Source: JADCRZ01 sp037718865 (GTDB lineage: Bacteria > Bacteroidota > Bacteroidia > Chitinophagales > Chitinophagaceae). From it: 64,000 bases of DNA. The position numbers and the translations under genes were made by a program. Below are positions 17,029 through 26,402 of the stretch, piece after piece. The stretch lies in the NCBI GenBank assembly GCA_037718865.1, contig JBBJMP010000012.1:117029-181028 (forward strand). Direction: 5' to 3'. Every line of letters starts with the position of its first letter. Position 1 is the stretch's first letter. Under the pieces are notes generated by a model that saw only the letters and a program-made list of their open reading frames with translations, was not told where the DNA came from and did no database searches.

Positions 17029-18330
17029 TTATGAATTGAACACAGTGTTTATATGCACCTTTTTTTCCTGCCAGTCCGTTTCTTCAAGTTGTATAAAAAG
17101 GGCTCCATTCAGTCCTGGATTTATTAAGGTTTGATTCAGCCTGCTGCTAACCAGGGCCTGGGATTGTAAAAGGGCGTTGGCATAAGGTTGATGCAGTACC
17201 CTCAGGGGGGGACCATCAGAAACCGGTTCTGCGTCCCACAATCCCGACCTGTGCCAGTGAGAAAGATGATCCCAGTCGGGACGGTCAATAATTGGATACA
17301 GACATACCCCCCAAAGCGGAATACCCAGATCAAGCACAGCTGCACATTCCTGGGCAATAAACCGGATCCAATGTGGTCTGTCCACTCCTGGATGACTGGT
17401 TTCTGTAAGTGCGATGGGTCGCTGATAACGGTTATACGCCTCTTGCAACAAACTTCTTAGCGGCTTCCAACGCGGGTCATTGTCATTGTTGGCCCAGGGC
17501 AAAAAACCCTGGAATCCTACTATCCATTGATTATTATAATAAAAATTAAATCCAAGAATATCCAAATAATCTGGGGAGCCGCCTAGTTCCGGGCACATGC
17601 GGCCTGCCAGCATATCAACAGCCTGGTACTGACTTTCATGCGCGGCAGCGGCTTCTTCTATTTGCTGCTGCGTAGCATTCAATGGCGGTACCATTTGCAC
17701 CAAGGGCTCCGTAGTAAGAATGCGTATGGAAGGATCGACCTCTTTCAAGGCCGCCACTCCCAGAATATACGCACGCATCAGGTCATATTTTACTTCCCAT
17801 CCCTGACCCCAGCAATATGGAGATGTGCCGCGGGCATCTCCGCCCAACCAGGATAAGAAGCTCACTTCATTGATAGGTGTTACAATAAGCGTGTTATGGG
17901 GTTCACGGGAACGGTAAAACAGTACAAAGGCCCTGCACAAGGCAGCAAACCGTTTTGCGAATAGGGGGTGGAGCGGAGTCAGGTCATCCGGAAAGCCAAA
18001 ATGGCATATATCCCATACCTGCTGAATGCCGTTGGCCCGGCCGGTATCCATCATAACAGCAACGGTGCTCCAATCATATTCATAAGGTCTTTTTTCAACC
18101 TGGCTCCACCGGATGCCCTCCCTGACTGTGCGAATACCATATGGAATAATATGCTGGTAATCCTGTGCTAATAATTGAAGGTGACCGGTAAGATGAAGAA
18201 AATCCACCCTGTTGCCAAAGGCGTTTAGCTTATCTGTGCACTCAAAGCCGGCCATCCAAAAAGAGTGAAAAGGGTTATTGGCAAAAGTACTTTGCTGATC
18301 GGAAGAATTGGTTTGAACTGTGTGAATCAT
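17029..18330 (-). CDS. Clan GH-A (beta-glucosidase-like) glycoside hydrolase
   Basis: A 433-residue cytoplasmic-type protein with TIM-barrel glycosidase features. PYGIRTVREGIRWSQVEKRPYEYDW resembles the strand-2/3 region of GH1-like enzymes. TPINEVSF (about residue 153) supplies the acid/base Glu and LTETSHPG (about residue 310) the nucleophile Glu. DILGFNFYYNNQW also fits. It is shorter than GH1 enzymes and lacks some of their loops, so the exact family and substrate are open. The downstream acidic-protein gene is 12 bases away. Confidence 0.78.
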   Translation of the reverse strand: MIHTVQTNSSDQQSTFANNPFHSFWMAGFECTDKLNAFGNRVDFLHLTGHLQLLAQDYQHIIPYGIRTVREGIRWSQVEKRPYEYDWSTVAVMMDTGRANGIQQVWDICHFGFPDDLTPLHPLFAKRFAALCRAFVLFYRSREPHNTLIVTPINEVSFLSWLGGDARGTSPYCWGQGWEVKYDLMRAYILGVAALKEVDPSIRILTTEPLVQMVPPLNATQQQIEEAAAAHESQYQAVDMLAGRMCPELGGSPDYLDILGFNFYYNNQWIVGFQGFLPWANNDNDPRWKPLRSLLQEAYNRYQRPIALTETSHPGVDRPHWIRFIAQECAAVLDLGIPLWGVCLYPIIDRPDWDHLSHWHRSGLWDAEPVSDGPPLRVLHQPYANALLQSQALVSSRLNQTLINPGLNGALFIQLEETDWQEKKVHINTVFNS

Positions 18331-18496
18331 GCGCTAAAAGAAGTTTAGTAAAAAAAAGGGTTCAGGTCTTTCAATATAGTGGTTCACATTTAAGCAATGT
18401 AATGAAAATACTATGCCGTATATTGGATATAGTTTGAAGGCGTAATTAACCGAAATAATTAATGTGTTGATGATTGAATGCGATCCCTGATAACCG

Positions 18497-19429
18497 TTAA
18501 TCATTGCCGGCAGGCAGCGTGATCAGAAATGATTTACCTGGTCTAACAACCAGCGATTTTGAGCGGAGCCAGGGATTGTACAGCTTCAACATTTTATAGG
18601 TAATGCCGTTTCTGATGGCGAAGTCGGCAAGATTAGGAATTGTACTGGTGACGGTAATAGTACGGATCTTGAATTCCGGGTAAAGGTCTTCCTGTTCGAG
18701 CAGATAACCCATTTCTTTCGCATTTTCCATCAGATACTTAAATGTAAGAATGCGGAAAACATAACGGCTTGTTTCCTGAGGAAGTAACAGGTCGTAATAA
18801 TTAGTTGTTTTTTGAAAGCTTGCCTGGGCGTTATAACCTCCTTGTCCGCAATTATAGGAAGCAGCGGCAGCCGTCCATGATCCGAACTTGGCGTGAGCCT
18901 GTTTCAGGTATTGGCAGGCCGCATCTGTTGACCTGCTCACATCATAGCGGCGATCAACCTCTGAAGTTATTTCCAGGTTATAACCGGGAGCTGTATACGA
19001 CATAAATTGCCAAAACCCGACGGCGCCTACCCTGGATATGGCATGCTGCAGGTTGCTTTCCGCCACACACAGATATTTAAAATCTTCATGAACTCCGTTT
19101 GCCCTTAACCGTTCTTCTATAACAGGAAAATAGCGGTTAGCCAGTTTCATGATATAGAGTATATTATTTTGCCAGTAATAATTAAATAACAATTGCCGGT
19201 CCATTTCTTCCCGTACGTCCCACCGGTGCAGGGGGACCGGCTCACCCGCAAAGCTTAATGAATCAGGTACCTTAGGTGTATACCATTTATAAGGAAGGAT
19301 TTCTTTTTGTACCGTAGTTTCGGATTTTTTTTCTTTATTGTCGTTAAAAGCCAATTGGGTTATGATCAACAGCGCTACGAGGATACCTGCTGTAAAATAT
19401 AAGATCTGCGGCTTTACATTCATTTTCAT
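18497..19429 (-). CDS. Lytic transglycosylase (SLT domain), membrane anchored
   Basis: A 310-residue protein. An N-terminal hydrophobic segment (ILYFTAGILVALLIITQLAF) is a signal anchor. The SLT domain at about residues 110-230 has CVAESNLQHAISRVGAVGFWQFM (catalytic Glu in AESN) and AAASYNCGQGGYNAQ. The C-terminal part, TSTIPNLADFAIRNGITYKMLKLYNPWL, resembles a LysM-type unit, as in MltD. It should cleave glycan strands of murein in the periplasm. Confidence 0.9.
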   Translation of the reverse strand: MKMNVKPQILYFTAGILVALLIITQLAFNDNKEKKSETTVQKEILPYKWYTPKVPDSLSFAGEPVPLHRWDVREEMDRQLLFNYYWQNNILYIMKLANRYFPVIEERLRANGVHEDFKYLCVAESNLQHAISRVGAVGFWQFMSYTAPGYNLEITSEVDRRYDVSRSTDAACQYLKQAHAKFGSWTAAAASYNCGQGGYNAQASFQKTTNYYDLLLPQETSRYVFRILTFKYLMENAKEMGYLLEQEDLYPEFKIRTITVTSTIPNLADFAIRNGITYKMLKLYNPWLRSKSLVVRPGKSFLITLPAGND

Positions 19430-19531
19430 AAAATAAAATTTGCATTAAAGAGGCCTGCAACCAAAGGAAAAGGAGGGGAGCTTTAATCTAATCTCATCGT
19501 TTCTCCACTCGCACATCCGCACATTTGCACA

Positions 19532-22474
19532 TCATCCCTCCGCTACTTCCATATAGCTTTCAACCGGCTCACAGGTGCAAATGAGGTTACGGTCTCCATA
19601 AGCATTATTGACCCTTGACACCGAAGGCCAGAATTTATTTAACCGGAGATAGTCTAAGGGAAAGGCCGCCTGCTGGCGGGTGTAGGCGTGTTTCCAGTCA
19701 TCCGCTGTAATGGCCTGCAAGGTATGGGGAGCATTTTTCAACACATTATCGGTCCTTTCACTTTGTCCTTCCTCAATCGATTTAATTTCTGTGTAGATAT
19801 TTATTAAGGCGTCGCAAAAACGATCAAGTTCTGCTTTGTTCTCACTTTCGGTCGGTTCAATCATGATAGTGCCGGGTACCGGGAAGCTAAGCGTCGGTGC
19901 ATGAAATCCGTAATCCATTAAACGCTTGGCCACATCCTCGGCTTCAACGCCGGCAGTTTGTTTAAATGGCCGCAGGTCAACAATAAATTCGTGTGCACAG
20001 GTGCCGTTTTTGCCAGTATATAATATCTTGTAGAATTTCTCAAGCTTTACCTTCATGTAATTGGCATTCAAAATTGCATATTCGGTCGACTTCTTCATGC
20101 CTTCTGCTCCGAGGAGGTGGATATAGGCATAGCTAATAAGCAGTATGCTTGCAGAACCATAAGGGGCGGCAGAAACAGCATGTTGCCGGTTACCGGCCTT
20201 TTGTTGCCCATCGGCTGTCTCCGTCTCTCCGGCAATGGCCACATGGCCGGGAAGGAAGGGAGCTAATTTCTCATTTACACAGATGGGCCCCATACCTGGT
20301 CCGCCACCGCCGTGCGGAATAGCAAATGTTTTGTGCAGATTCAGGTGACAAACATCTGCCCCGATGATTCCTGGAGATGTTAATCCAACCTGTGCATTCA
20401 TGTTGGCTCCGTCCATGTATACCAGTCCGCCATTGTCATGAATGATCCGGCAAACCTCTTTTATACTCTCTTCGAATACCCCATGGGTTGACGGATAGGT
20501 TACCATTAATCCGGCCAGGTTGTCCTTGTGCTTTTCGGCATGCGCTACCAGATCTTTCACATCGATATTTCCTGCATCATCGCATTTGGTAACCAGCACT
20601 TTGAAGCCGGCCATGACTGCAGAAGCCGGATTGGTACCATGTGCCGAAATGGGTATGAGGATTATATTCCTATGCGTTTCATTTTTTGCTGCATGATAGG
20701 CCCTGATAGCTAACAGACCGGCATATTCTCCCTGTGCGCCGCTATTGGGCTGCAATGAGGTTGCCGTAAAACCGGTTATCCGGTTCAGCCATTTTTCAAG
20801 ACAGGCAATGATTTGCTGGTATCCCAGCCATTGGCCGGGCGGGGCAAAAGGATGTATCTTATTGAATTCGGGCCAGCTGACCGGAAACAATTCCGTAGCC
20901 GCATTAAGTTTCATGGTGCAGGAACCAAGTGAAATCATACTTATGTTCAATGACAGGTCTTTATTTTCCAGCCATTTAACATACCGCATCATTTCCGTTT
21001 CGCTGTGATGGCTGTTAAATACCTGGTGCAGTAAGAATTCGGACGTTCTCGTAAGTGATGTTGATATATTGTCCAGATTATTCTCCATGTCAAAACCGGC
21101 ACTATACGTATCGATATTTTTCGCTGCAGCAAAGACGCCAAGAATGTTCATCACGTCTTCCTGTGTGGTTGTTTCATCCAGGGAAATACTTATCCTATTT
21201 TCCTGATAAAAATAGTTTTGTTGTTTTGCTTCTGCCAGACGGCGAATAGTAACCGCCTCTTCAGTCTCAATGGTTATAGTGTCAAAAAAGTAAGCATTGG
21301 TGACGGTGTAACCCAAATCCTCTAATTCAAAAGATAAGGTCTGGGTGAGCAGGCTAATCCGTTTAGCAATATTCTTCAATCCTTCCGGACCGTGATACAC
21401 ACCGTACATAGCGGCCATATTTGCCAGCAAGGCCTGGGCAGTACAAATGTTGGAGGTAGCCTTTTCCCGGCGGATATGCTGTTCCCTGGTTTGAAGGGCC
21501 ATGCGCAAGGAACGGTTGCCTGTCGCATCGATGCTTACTCCGATGATACGTCCTGGAATGCTGCGTTTGAACTCATCCCTTGTCGCAAAAAAGGCAGCAT
21601 GCGGACCCCCAAAACCCATTGGCACGCCAAGCCGTTGCGATGAACCTATGGCTATATCTGCACCTAATTCACCGGGCGGGGTCAGCAGGGTAAGTGCAAG
21701 CAGGTCTGTTGCCATAATAACCCTGGCATTGACACTGTGGAATTTCCTGATCAGGCCCCTGTAATCTTCGACACTGCCATCGCCGTCAGGATATTGAACA
21801 AGGGCGCCAAAATACGTATCGTCGATTTCCAAAAAATGATTATGCTGATTCTCCACTACCGAACGGTAATCACCGAATACAAGCTGTATACCGAAAGGGT
21901 TTGCCCTGGTAATCAGAATATCCCTGGTCTGTGAAAACACCTTATTATCCACAAATAATTTAGGGGCGGTTACCTGCGATGATCTGTTCTTGTGATTGAA
22001 CAGCATGGCCATAGCCTCCGCAGCTGCGGTTCCTTCGTCAAGTAAAGAGGCGTTGGCAACAGGTAAAGCGGTAAGATCGCTAACCAGGGTTTGAAAGTTG
22101 AGCAGGCTTTCCAGCCGGCCTTGTGAAACTTCAGACTGGTAAGGTGTATACTGAGTATACCATCCCGGATTTTCAAATACATTCCGGAGTATTACACCCG
22201 GCGTTATCGTGTCGTAATAACCCTGGCCGATGTATGACTTAAATACTTTATTTTTTGATGCGATCGTTCTCAGTTCTCTGAGGTATTCATATTCGCTTAC
22301 CGGGCCATCAGTGTTCAGTGGTTGCTGGAGGCGAATGGAAGAAGGCACGGTTTTATTTATCAATTCATCGAGTGAATGCACGCCAACCGTTTTAAGCATC
22401 TCTGCTGTTTCTTCTTCCCCTGGTCCGATATGTCGACTTGAAAATTCGTTTGCTTGTTTTTCGAAAAGGTTCAT
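19532..22474 (-). CDS. gcvP: Glycine dehydrogenase (aminomethyl-transferring), P protein
   Basis: A 980-residue single-chain P protein with both halves fused. It begins FSSRHIGPGEEETAEMLKTVG, contains YTPYQSEVSQGRLESLLNFQT, and carries the PLP lysine in CHLNLHKTFAIPHGGGGPGMGP (about residue 725). It decarboxylates glycine and passes the aminomethyl group to lipoyl-GcvH. gcvT and gcvH are not adjacent. It is transcribed in the same direction as the S9 peptidase upstream, with a 115-base gap. Confidence 0.98.
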   Translation of the reverse strand: MNLFEKQANEFSSRHIGPGEEETAEMLKTVGVHSLDELINKTVPSSIRLQQPLNTDGPVSEYEYLRELRTIASKNKVFKSYIGQGYYDTITPGVILRNVFENPGWYTQYTPYQSEVSQGRLESLLNFQTLVSDLTALPVANASLLDEGTAAAEAMAMLFNHKNRSSQVTAPKLFVDNKVFSQTRDILITRANPFGIQLVFGDYRSVVENQHNHFLEIDDTYFGALVQYPDGDGSVEDYRGLIRKFHSVNARVIMATDLLALTLLTPPGELGADIAIGSSQRLGVPMGFGGPHAAFFATRDEFKRSIPGRIIGVSIDATGNRSLRMALQTREQHIRREKATSNICTAQALLANMAAMYGVYHGPEGLKNIAKRISLLTQTLSFELEDLGYTVTNAYFFDTITIETEEAVTIRRLAEAKQQNYFYQENRISISLDETTTQEDVMNILGVFAAAKNIDTYSAGFDMENNLDNISTSLTRTSEFLLHQVFNSHHSETEMMRYVKWLENKDLSLNISMISLGSCTMKLNAATELFPVSWPEFNKIHPFAPPGQWLGYQQIIACLEKWLNRITGFTATSLQPNSGAQGEYAGLLAIRAYHAAKNETHRNIILIPISAHGTNPASAVMAGFKVLVTKCDDAGNIDVKDLVAHAEKHKDNLAGLMVTYPSTHGVFEESIKEVCRIIHDNGGLVYMDGANMNAQVGLTSPGIIGADVCHLNLHKTFAIPHGGGGPGMGPICVNEKLAPFLPGHVAIAGETETADGQQKAGNRQHAVSAAPYGSASILLISYAYIHLLGAEGMKKSTEYAILNANYMKVKLEKFYKILYTGKNGTCAHEFIVDLRPFKQTAGVEAEDVAKRLMDYGFHAPTLSFPVPGTIMIEPTESENKAELDRFCDALINIYTEIKSIEEGQSERTDNVLKNAPHTLQAITADDWKHAYTRQQAAFPLDYLRLNKFWPSVSRVNNAYGDRNLICTCEPVESYMEVAEG

Positions 22475-22589
22475 AAATGCTGATGATATTAATCAGAAGA
22501 AGCGCGAAGTTACGTGCAAACAACGAAAATAACCGCCTTTTATTGAAGCATAATGCGCTGTTCATCTACCCGTCAGCAAGACCTATTGC

Positions 22590-25100
22590 CTAAAACGCCT
22601 TTTTTTCGCGGGCGTTGGATGGAGTATTTTGCGGGGGGGTCTTTACATACTGTTCCAGCCAGTTGTTTTGTTCCCACAACATGTGCAGTATATTTTCCCT
22701 GGCTGCATAACCATGTGATTCGAAAGGAAGTATTACCAGGCGAACCGTTCCGCCATGGCCCTTGACCGCGTTGTACAACCGTTCGCTTTGAATGGGGAAA
22801 GTGCCGGAGTTATTATCTGCTTCACCATGCAGCATCAGCAGTGGTGTTTTGATGCGATCTGCAAAGCTGAAAGGGCTCATATTGAAGTACACATCAGGCG
22901 CCTCCCAGTAGGTTCGTTCTTCCGCCTGGAAGCCGAAAGGCGTCAGGGTCCTGTTGTAAGCCCCGCTTCGGGCAATGCCCGCCCTGAATAGTTTTGTATG
23001 TGCCAGCAGGTTTGCGGTCATAAAAGCACCATACGAATGACCGCCGACTGCCACCCGGTTGCTGTCGCCCACGCCCAATCGGGCAACTGCCTGTATCGCC
23101 GCATGCGCATTCAGGTACAACTGCGGGATGAAGTGATCGTTTGGTTCTTTTCCCCCGTCTCCCACAATTGGCATTTCAGCATTGTCCATAACAGCATAAC
23201 CCTGGGTAACCCAGAAGATTGGAGAGCCATAATTGATACGTGTAAATGTATATTTAGACCCTCTGATTTGAGCCGCATCAGCTGCGCTTTTGTATTCCCT
23301 GGGATAAGCCCAGATGATCACCGGCAGCGGACCGTCTTTTTGTGCATTATAGTTTTTGGGAAGATAAAGGTCAGCAGTCAGGTTTATGCTGTCAGCTCTT
23401 TTATAACTGATCTTTTGCTTGTGTATGCCTTCAAGTTGAGGATAGGGATTTTTGAAATCAGTGATCGCAGTGCCCATCGCCTGATTTTTACGCAGGTCAC
23501 GGATAAAATAGTTGGGCACTTCAGTATTACTCTCCCTTGATGTTAAAACAAGCAACTGCTGCGCATCAATAACATCCACAACCGTTTCGTAATAAGGAGG
23601 CTGGCATCTCCACAGGATCCTTCCCTTTTTCTGTTTGGTATCATATACCTGAATAAAGGGCATGTTGCCTTCAGGAGATGCTCCTTCGCCCTCAAGCAGC
23701 AGATGAATATTGTTGTTGCGCGACGCCTGTTGCTTGTTGCCCTTTATCCGGGAAAGCAGTTCTGTGTTAGTAGTATATAAAACATCTTTACCATAGTTAT
23801 TTTTGATAGTAACCGGATTGCCAATGTCGCTGTATGCATCGTTGCTGCTTCTTTCAAACATTGAATCCAGCAGCCCGGTAGAAGGATTAAATGTGTTGAT
23901 GCGGATTTTGCGGATTGCATTCATGTCCTCATACACAAGAGCTATCTGATCGTTGCCCCAAAGCACACGATTATACCGCATTCTGGTCCGGAACAACTCT
24001 TTAGGCTCTGATTTGTCAACCGGAGATGTGGTATACATGGCATCCCTGTACTCGGCTTTCGACCTGCCAAGACCCTTGTCCAATGCCTGAACATAGAAAA
24101 TAGTAGCCGGTTGATCATTGCGCCAACCAAACGACCTCGGGAAGGGTACAACATCGTCAAAGCCAATAGGAGCGCCTTCACTGGATGGGTTGCTGGCCAG
24201 TGTCCTGATAAGTTCACCGTTCATTGCTAAAACTTCAACCTTCGTGGGAAACCCATAGTAAGGAACCAGGTAAGAAAAAGGTTTGTTGAGCTTTTGAACC
24301 AAAATATAATTTTTGTCGGGTGAGGAGTTAATGCTGGTATAAATGGCTGGTGATCCTATAATAGACTCTTTTTGTAAATCGTTTTTAACCAGTTGAGCGC
24401 TGGCATAATATTCAAATAAATCCTCATCATACGGATTTTTAATCAGGTCCTGGTAAGTCCGGGAAGCACCTGCCTTACCTTTTGATTCCTGTACCACCGG
24501 TCCCTTCGGAGCGGATGACCTGCCAGGTACCGGTTTAATGTTGCGGGGAACCGTTTTGTAAAGTATTGTACCGGTATTTACCCAGACAAAAGGGCTGCCT
24601 AGCAATGTATTCAAAGGCGCTTCATTTATTTTATATGCTTTCTTTTCCTGGATGTTTACCCGGTAGAGGTCAACGGAATTCGCAGTAGTATTTGTAAATG
24701 TAAATCCGGTTTCGTCAGGATTCCATTGAATATGGCCTGCTTTAAGGTTGGGTGGCAGATCCTGTATGGTGACTATTTGCCTGCTCCTGATATCTTTCAA
24801 CTGGAGCGTTGTAAAATGCGGCTCCCTGCTCGGGGCAAAATTGGCAGGGTTAATACGCAGGCCGGCAATGCGTAATTCGGGTTGTGCCAGATCTTCTATG
24901 GTGGTAAGCCCGGATCTTTCCATAAGAACAATCCAGTTGGCATTTTTGCCCATGCTTACTGCGGGTGATGCTTTGGCCAGCGCCAGGTCTGCAATGTCCT
25001 TAGGGGGCTGCTTATAAGTAATATCGTCCTGTGCCGCAAGTTGAACTGTTATATTGCAAAAAATAATGAATAGAATACTGAGAAAGGGTAAACACTTCAT
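22590..25100 (-). CDS. S9 family (prolyl-oligopeptidase-like) exported serine peptidase
   Basis: A roughly 836-residue protein starting MKCLPFLSILFIIFCNITVQLAAQ, a signal peptide. The N-terminal two thirds are beta-propeller-like repeats. The C-terminal alpha/beta-hydrolase domain has VGGHSYGAFMTANLL (Ser nucleophile), LHGEADNNSGTFP (Asp) and FESHGY (His). The catalytic region most resembles glutamyl-endopeptidase-type S9 enzymes of Bacteroidota. An upstream ATG-like start adds 15 residues but would break the signal peptide, so 25100 is chosen. Confidence 0.92.
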   Translation of the reverse strand: MKCLPFLSILFIIFCNITVQLAAQDDITYKQPPKDIADLALAKASPAVSMGKNANWIVLMERSGLTTIEDLAQPELRIAGLRINPANFAPSREPHFTTLQLKDIRSRQIVTIQDLPPNLKAGHIQWNPDETGFTFTNTTANSVDLYRVNIQEKKAYKINEAPLNTLLGSPFVWVNTGTILYKTVPRNIKPVPGRSSAPKGPVVQESKGKAGASRTYQDLIKNPYDEDLFEYYASAQLVKNDLQKESIIGSPAIYTSINSSPDKNYILVQKLNKPFSYLVPYYGFPTKVEVLAMNGELIRTLASNPSSEGAPIGFDDVVPFPRSFGWRNDQPATIFYVQALDKGLGRSKAEYRDAMYTTSPVDKSEPKELFRTRMRYNRVLWGNDQIALVYEDMNAIRKIRINTFNPSTGLLDSMFERSSNDAYSDIGNPVTIKNNYGKDVLYTTNTELLSRIKGNKQQASRNNNIHLLLEGEGASPEGNMPFIQVYDTKQKKGRILWRCQPPYYETVVDVIDAQQLLVLTSRESNTEVPNYFIRDLRKNQAMGTAITDFKNPYPQLEGIHKQKISYKRADSINLTADLYLPKNYNAQKDGPLPVIIWAYPREYKSAADAAQIRGSKYTFTRINYGSPIFWVTQGYAVMDNAEMPIVGDGGKEPNDHFIPQLYLNAHAAIQAVARLGVGDSNRVAVGGHSYGAFMTANLLAHTKLFRAGIARSGAYNRTLTPFGFQAEERTYWEAPDVYFNMSPFSFADRIKTPLLMLHGEADNNSGTFPIQSERLYNAVKGHGGTVRLVILPFESHGYAARENILHMLWEQNNWLEQYVKTPPQNTPSNAREKKAF

Positions 25101-25165
25101 TTTAATCTGTTTAAGTTGACAAATTACTGTAATTCGTACATTCATGGCCGATGAGATATAAAAAT

Positions 25166-25196
25166 TTTGCGGGTATGTACGGGCACCTTATTTTTG
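25166..25196 (+). promoter_or_regulatory. Promoter of the his operon
   Basis: TTTG at 25166-25169 and TATTTTTG at 25189-25196 match the Bacteroidota -33 and -7 (TAnnTTTG) elements with 19-base spacing. The predicted transcription start, about 25201-25203, is only about five bases before the leader-peptide ATG at 25207. Confidence 0.7.
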
Positions 25197-25206
25197 TTCT
25201 GCTAAA

Positions 25207-25257
25207 ATGAAACAAGTAATACATAATCATCATTTACATTATCTGCCTTTTGGGTAA
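25207..25257 (+). CDS. hisL: His operon leader peptide, 16 residues with four His
   Basis: ATG to TAA encodes MKQVIHNHHLHYLPFG, with four His codons within six codons. The peptide ORF sits between a consensus promoter and an intrinsic terminator, about 130 bases before hisG. This is the classic layout of a ribosome-sensed histidine attenuator. The last bases of the ORF and just after it (25253-25259) are complementary to the terminator 5' arm. Direct evidence is sequence arrangement only; expression is inferred. Confidence 0.85.
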   Translation: MKQVIHNHHLHYLPFG

Positions 25258-25322
25258 GCTGGTGTTTTTGTGATTGTCAAAATACATTAATGGGCTTACC
25301 AAAAGTAAGCCCAAATTTTTTT
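25253..25322 (+). promoter_or_regulatory. Histidine attenuator (antiterminator/terminator)
   Basis: Terminator: gggcttac (25292-25299), loop caaaa, gtaagccc (25305-25312), then a T7 run at 25316-25322. Antiterminator: ggtaagc (25253-25259), overlapping the leader stop codon, pairs with gcttacc (25294-25300), which is most of the terminator 5' arm, so only one can form. With His-tRNA scarce, a ribosome stalled on the His codons leaves 25253-25259 free and the operon is read. When the peptide is completed, the ribosome at the stop codon covers that segment and the terminator forms. Confidence 0.85.
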
Positions 25323-25385
25323 ACTATGGTCAATCAGGCCATTGGGTGATTTTATAAATGAAGCCTGCCGGTTGGCGTTTATGAT

Positions 25386-26240
25386 ATGAAGCTAAAAATC
25401 GCTATTCAGAAATCAGGAAGACTACATGAGGATTCAGTGAATTTGCTAAAGGAATGTGGTATTGATATATCCAACGGCGTAAACAAGTTAAAGGCTGAGG
25501 CCAGCAATTTTCCTTTGGAAGTTTTTTTTCTTCGGGATGACGATATTCCTGAATATGTGGAAGATGCGGTCGCAGACCTGGGTATAGTAGGTGAGAATGT
25601 GGTGTTCGAAAAAAATAAAAAAGTTTCTGTGATTGAAAAGCTGGGTTATGGTAAATGCCGGTTATCCATTGCGGTGGGCAGGAATGAAAATTACCATGAC
25701 GTGCAGTATATTCAGGGCAAAAGGATTGCCACGAGTTATCCGGTAATAGTAGGCAAGTTCTTAAAGCAACATGATGTAACCGCAGAAATCCATGAAATCA
25801 GCGGCTCTGTCGAGATTGCGCCGGGCATTGGGCTTGCGGATGCAATATGCGACCTGGTAAGCAGCGGATCTACTCTTTTCATGAACGGGCTGAAGGAAGT
25901 TGAAACCATACTTCACTCCCAGGCTGTACTGATACGTAGTGAGCATCTTGACGGCCAACAGCTGGAGTGGCTAAATAAATTATTGTTTCGGATCCGGGCA
26001 GTAAAAAAAGCCAAGAATAATAAATATATTTTACTGAATGCGCCGAATGAAAATCTCGAAGTTATTATTGACTTGTTACCGGGTATGAAGAGTCCGACGG
26101 TTTTACCGTTGGCAGAAAAAGGGTGGAGCAGTGTTCACAGTGTGCTTAGCGAAGATGAATTCTGGGAAATTATTGAGAAGTTAAAGCAGGCTGGTGCGCA
26201 GGGGATATTGGTGATACCGATTGAGAAAATGATTATTTGA
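25386..26240 (+). CDS. hisG: ATP phosphoribosyltransferase, long form
   Basis: A 284-residue enzyme of the first histidine step (ATP + PRPP to phosphoribosyl-ATP). The catalytic half runs from MKLKIAIQKSGRLHEDSVNLLKECGI through RIATSYPVIVGKFLKQH and EIAPGIGLADAICDLVSSG. The C-terminal about 75 residues (LLPGMKSPTVLPLAEKGWSSVHSVL...FWEIIEKLKQAGAQGILVIPIEKMI) are the regulatory domain that binds histidine in long-form HisG. No hisZ is needed. It is the first gene after the His attenuator, so both enzyme feedback and attenuation should act here. Confidence 0.97.
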   Translation: MKLKIAIQKSGRLHEDSVNLLKECGIDISNGVNKLKAEASNFPLEVFFLRDDDIPEYVEDAVADLGIVGENVVFEKNKKVSVIEKLGYGKCRLSIAVGRNENYHDVQYIQGKRIATSYPVIVGKFLKQHDVTAEIHEISGSVEIAPGIGLADAICDLVSSGSTLFMNGLKEVETILHSQAVLIRSEHLDGQQLEWLNKLLFRIRAVKKAKNNKYILLNAPNENLEVIIDLLPGMKSPTVLPLAEKGWSSVHSVLSEDEFWEIIEKLKQAGAQGILVIPIEKMII

Positions 26241-26261
26241 ATTAAGAAGTTCGGGGTGTAA

Positions 26262-26355
26262 AGATGAGAGATGAGATGAGGGGTGAGAGATGTGAGATGG
26301 GGAGTTGTGAGATAAGAGATGAGAGATGTGCCCGTGGTTGGTGTTTAACCAACGG
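26262..26355 (+). repeat. Purine-rich low-complexity tract plus hairpin before hisD
   Basis: Between hisG and hisD, a tract of GATGAGA/TGTGAGA-like units (26262-26330) is followed by cccgtggttggtgtttaaccaacgg (26331-26355). That folds with GTTGGT/ACCAAC at the core and CCG/CGG at the base. The same cccgtggttggtg arm recurs before hisA (41066) and hisF (42490). It is probably a dispersed repeat family; a role in message processing is possible. Confidence 0.6.
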
Positions 26356-26402
26356 CTAAGACAACCTTGAATCTCTAAATGGCTTAAGTTAACAATAAAC
26401 AT

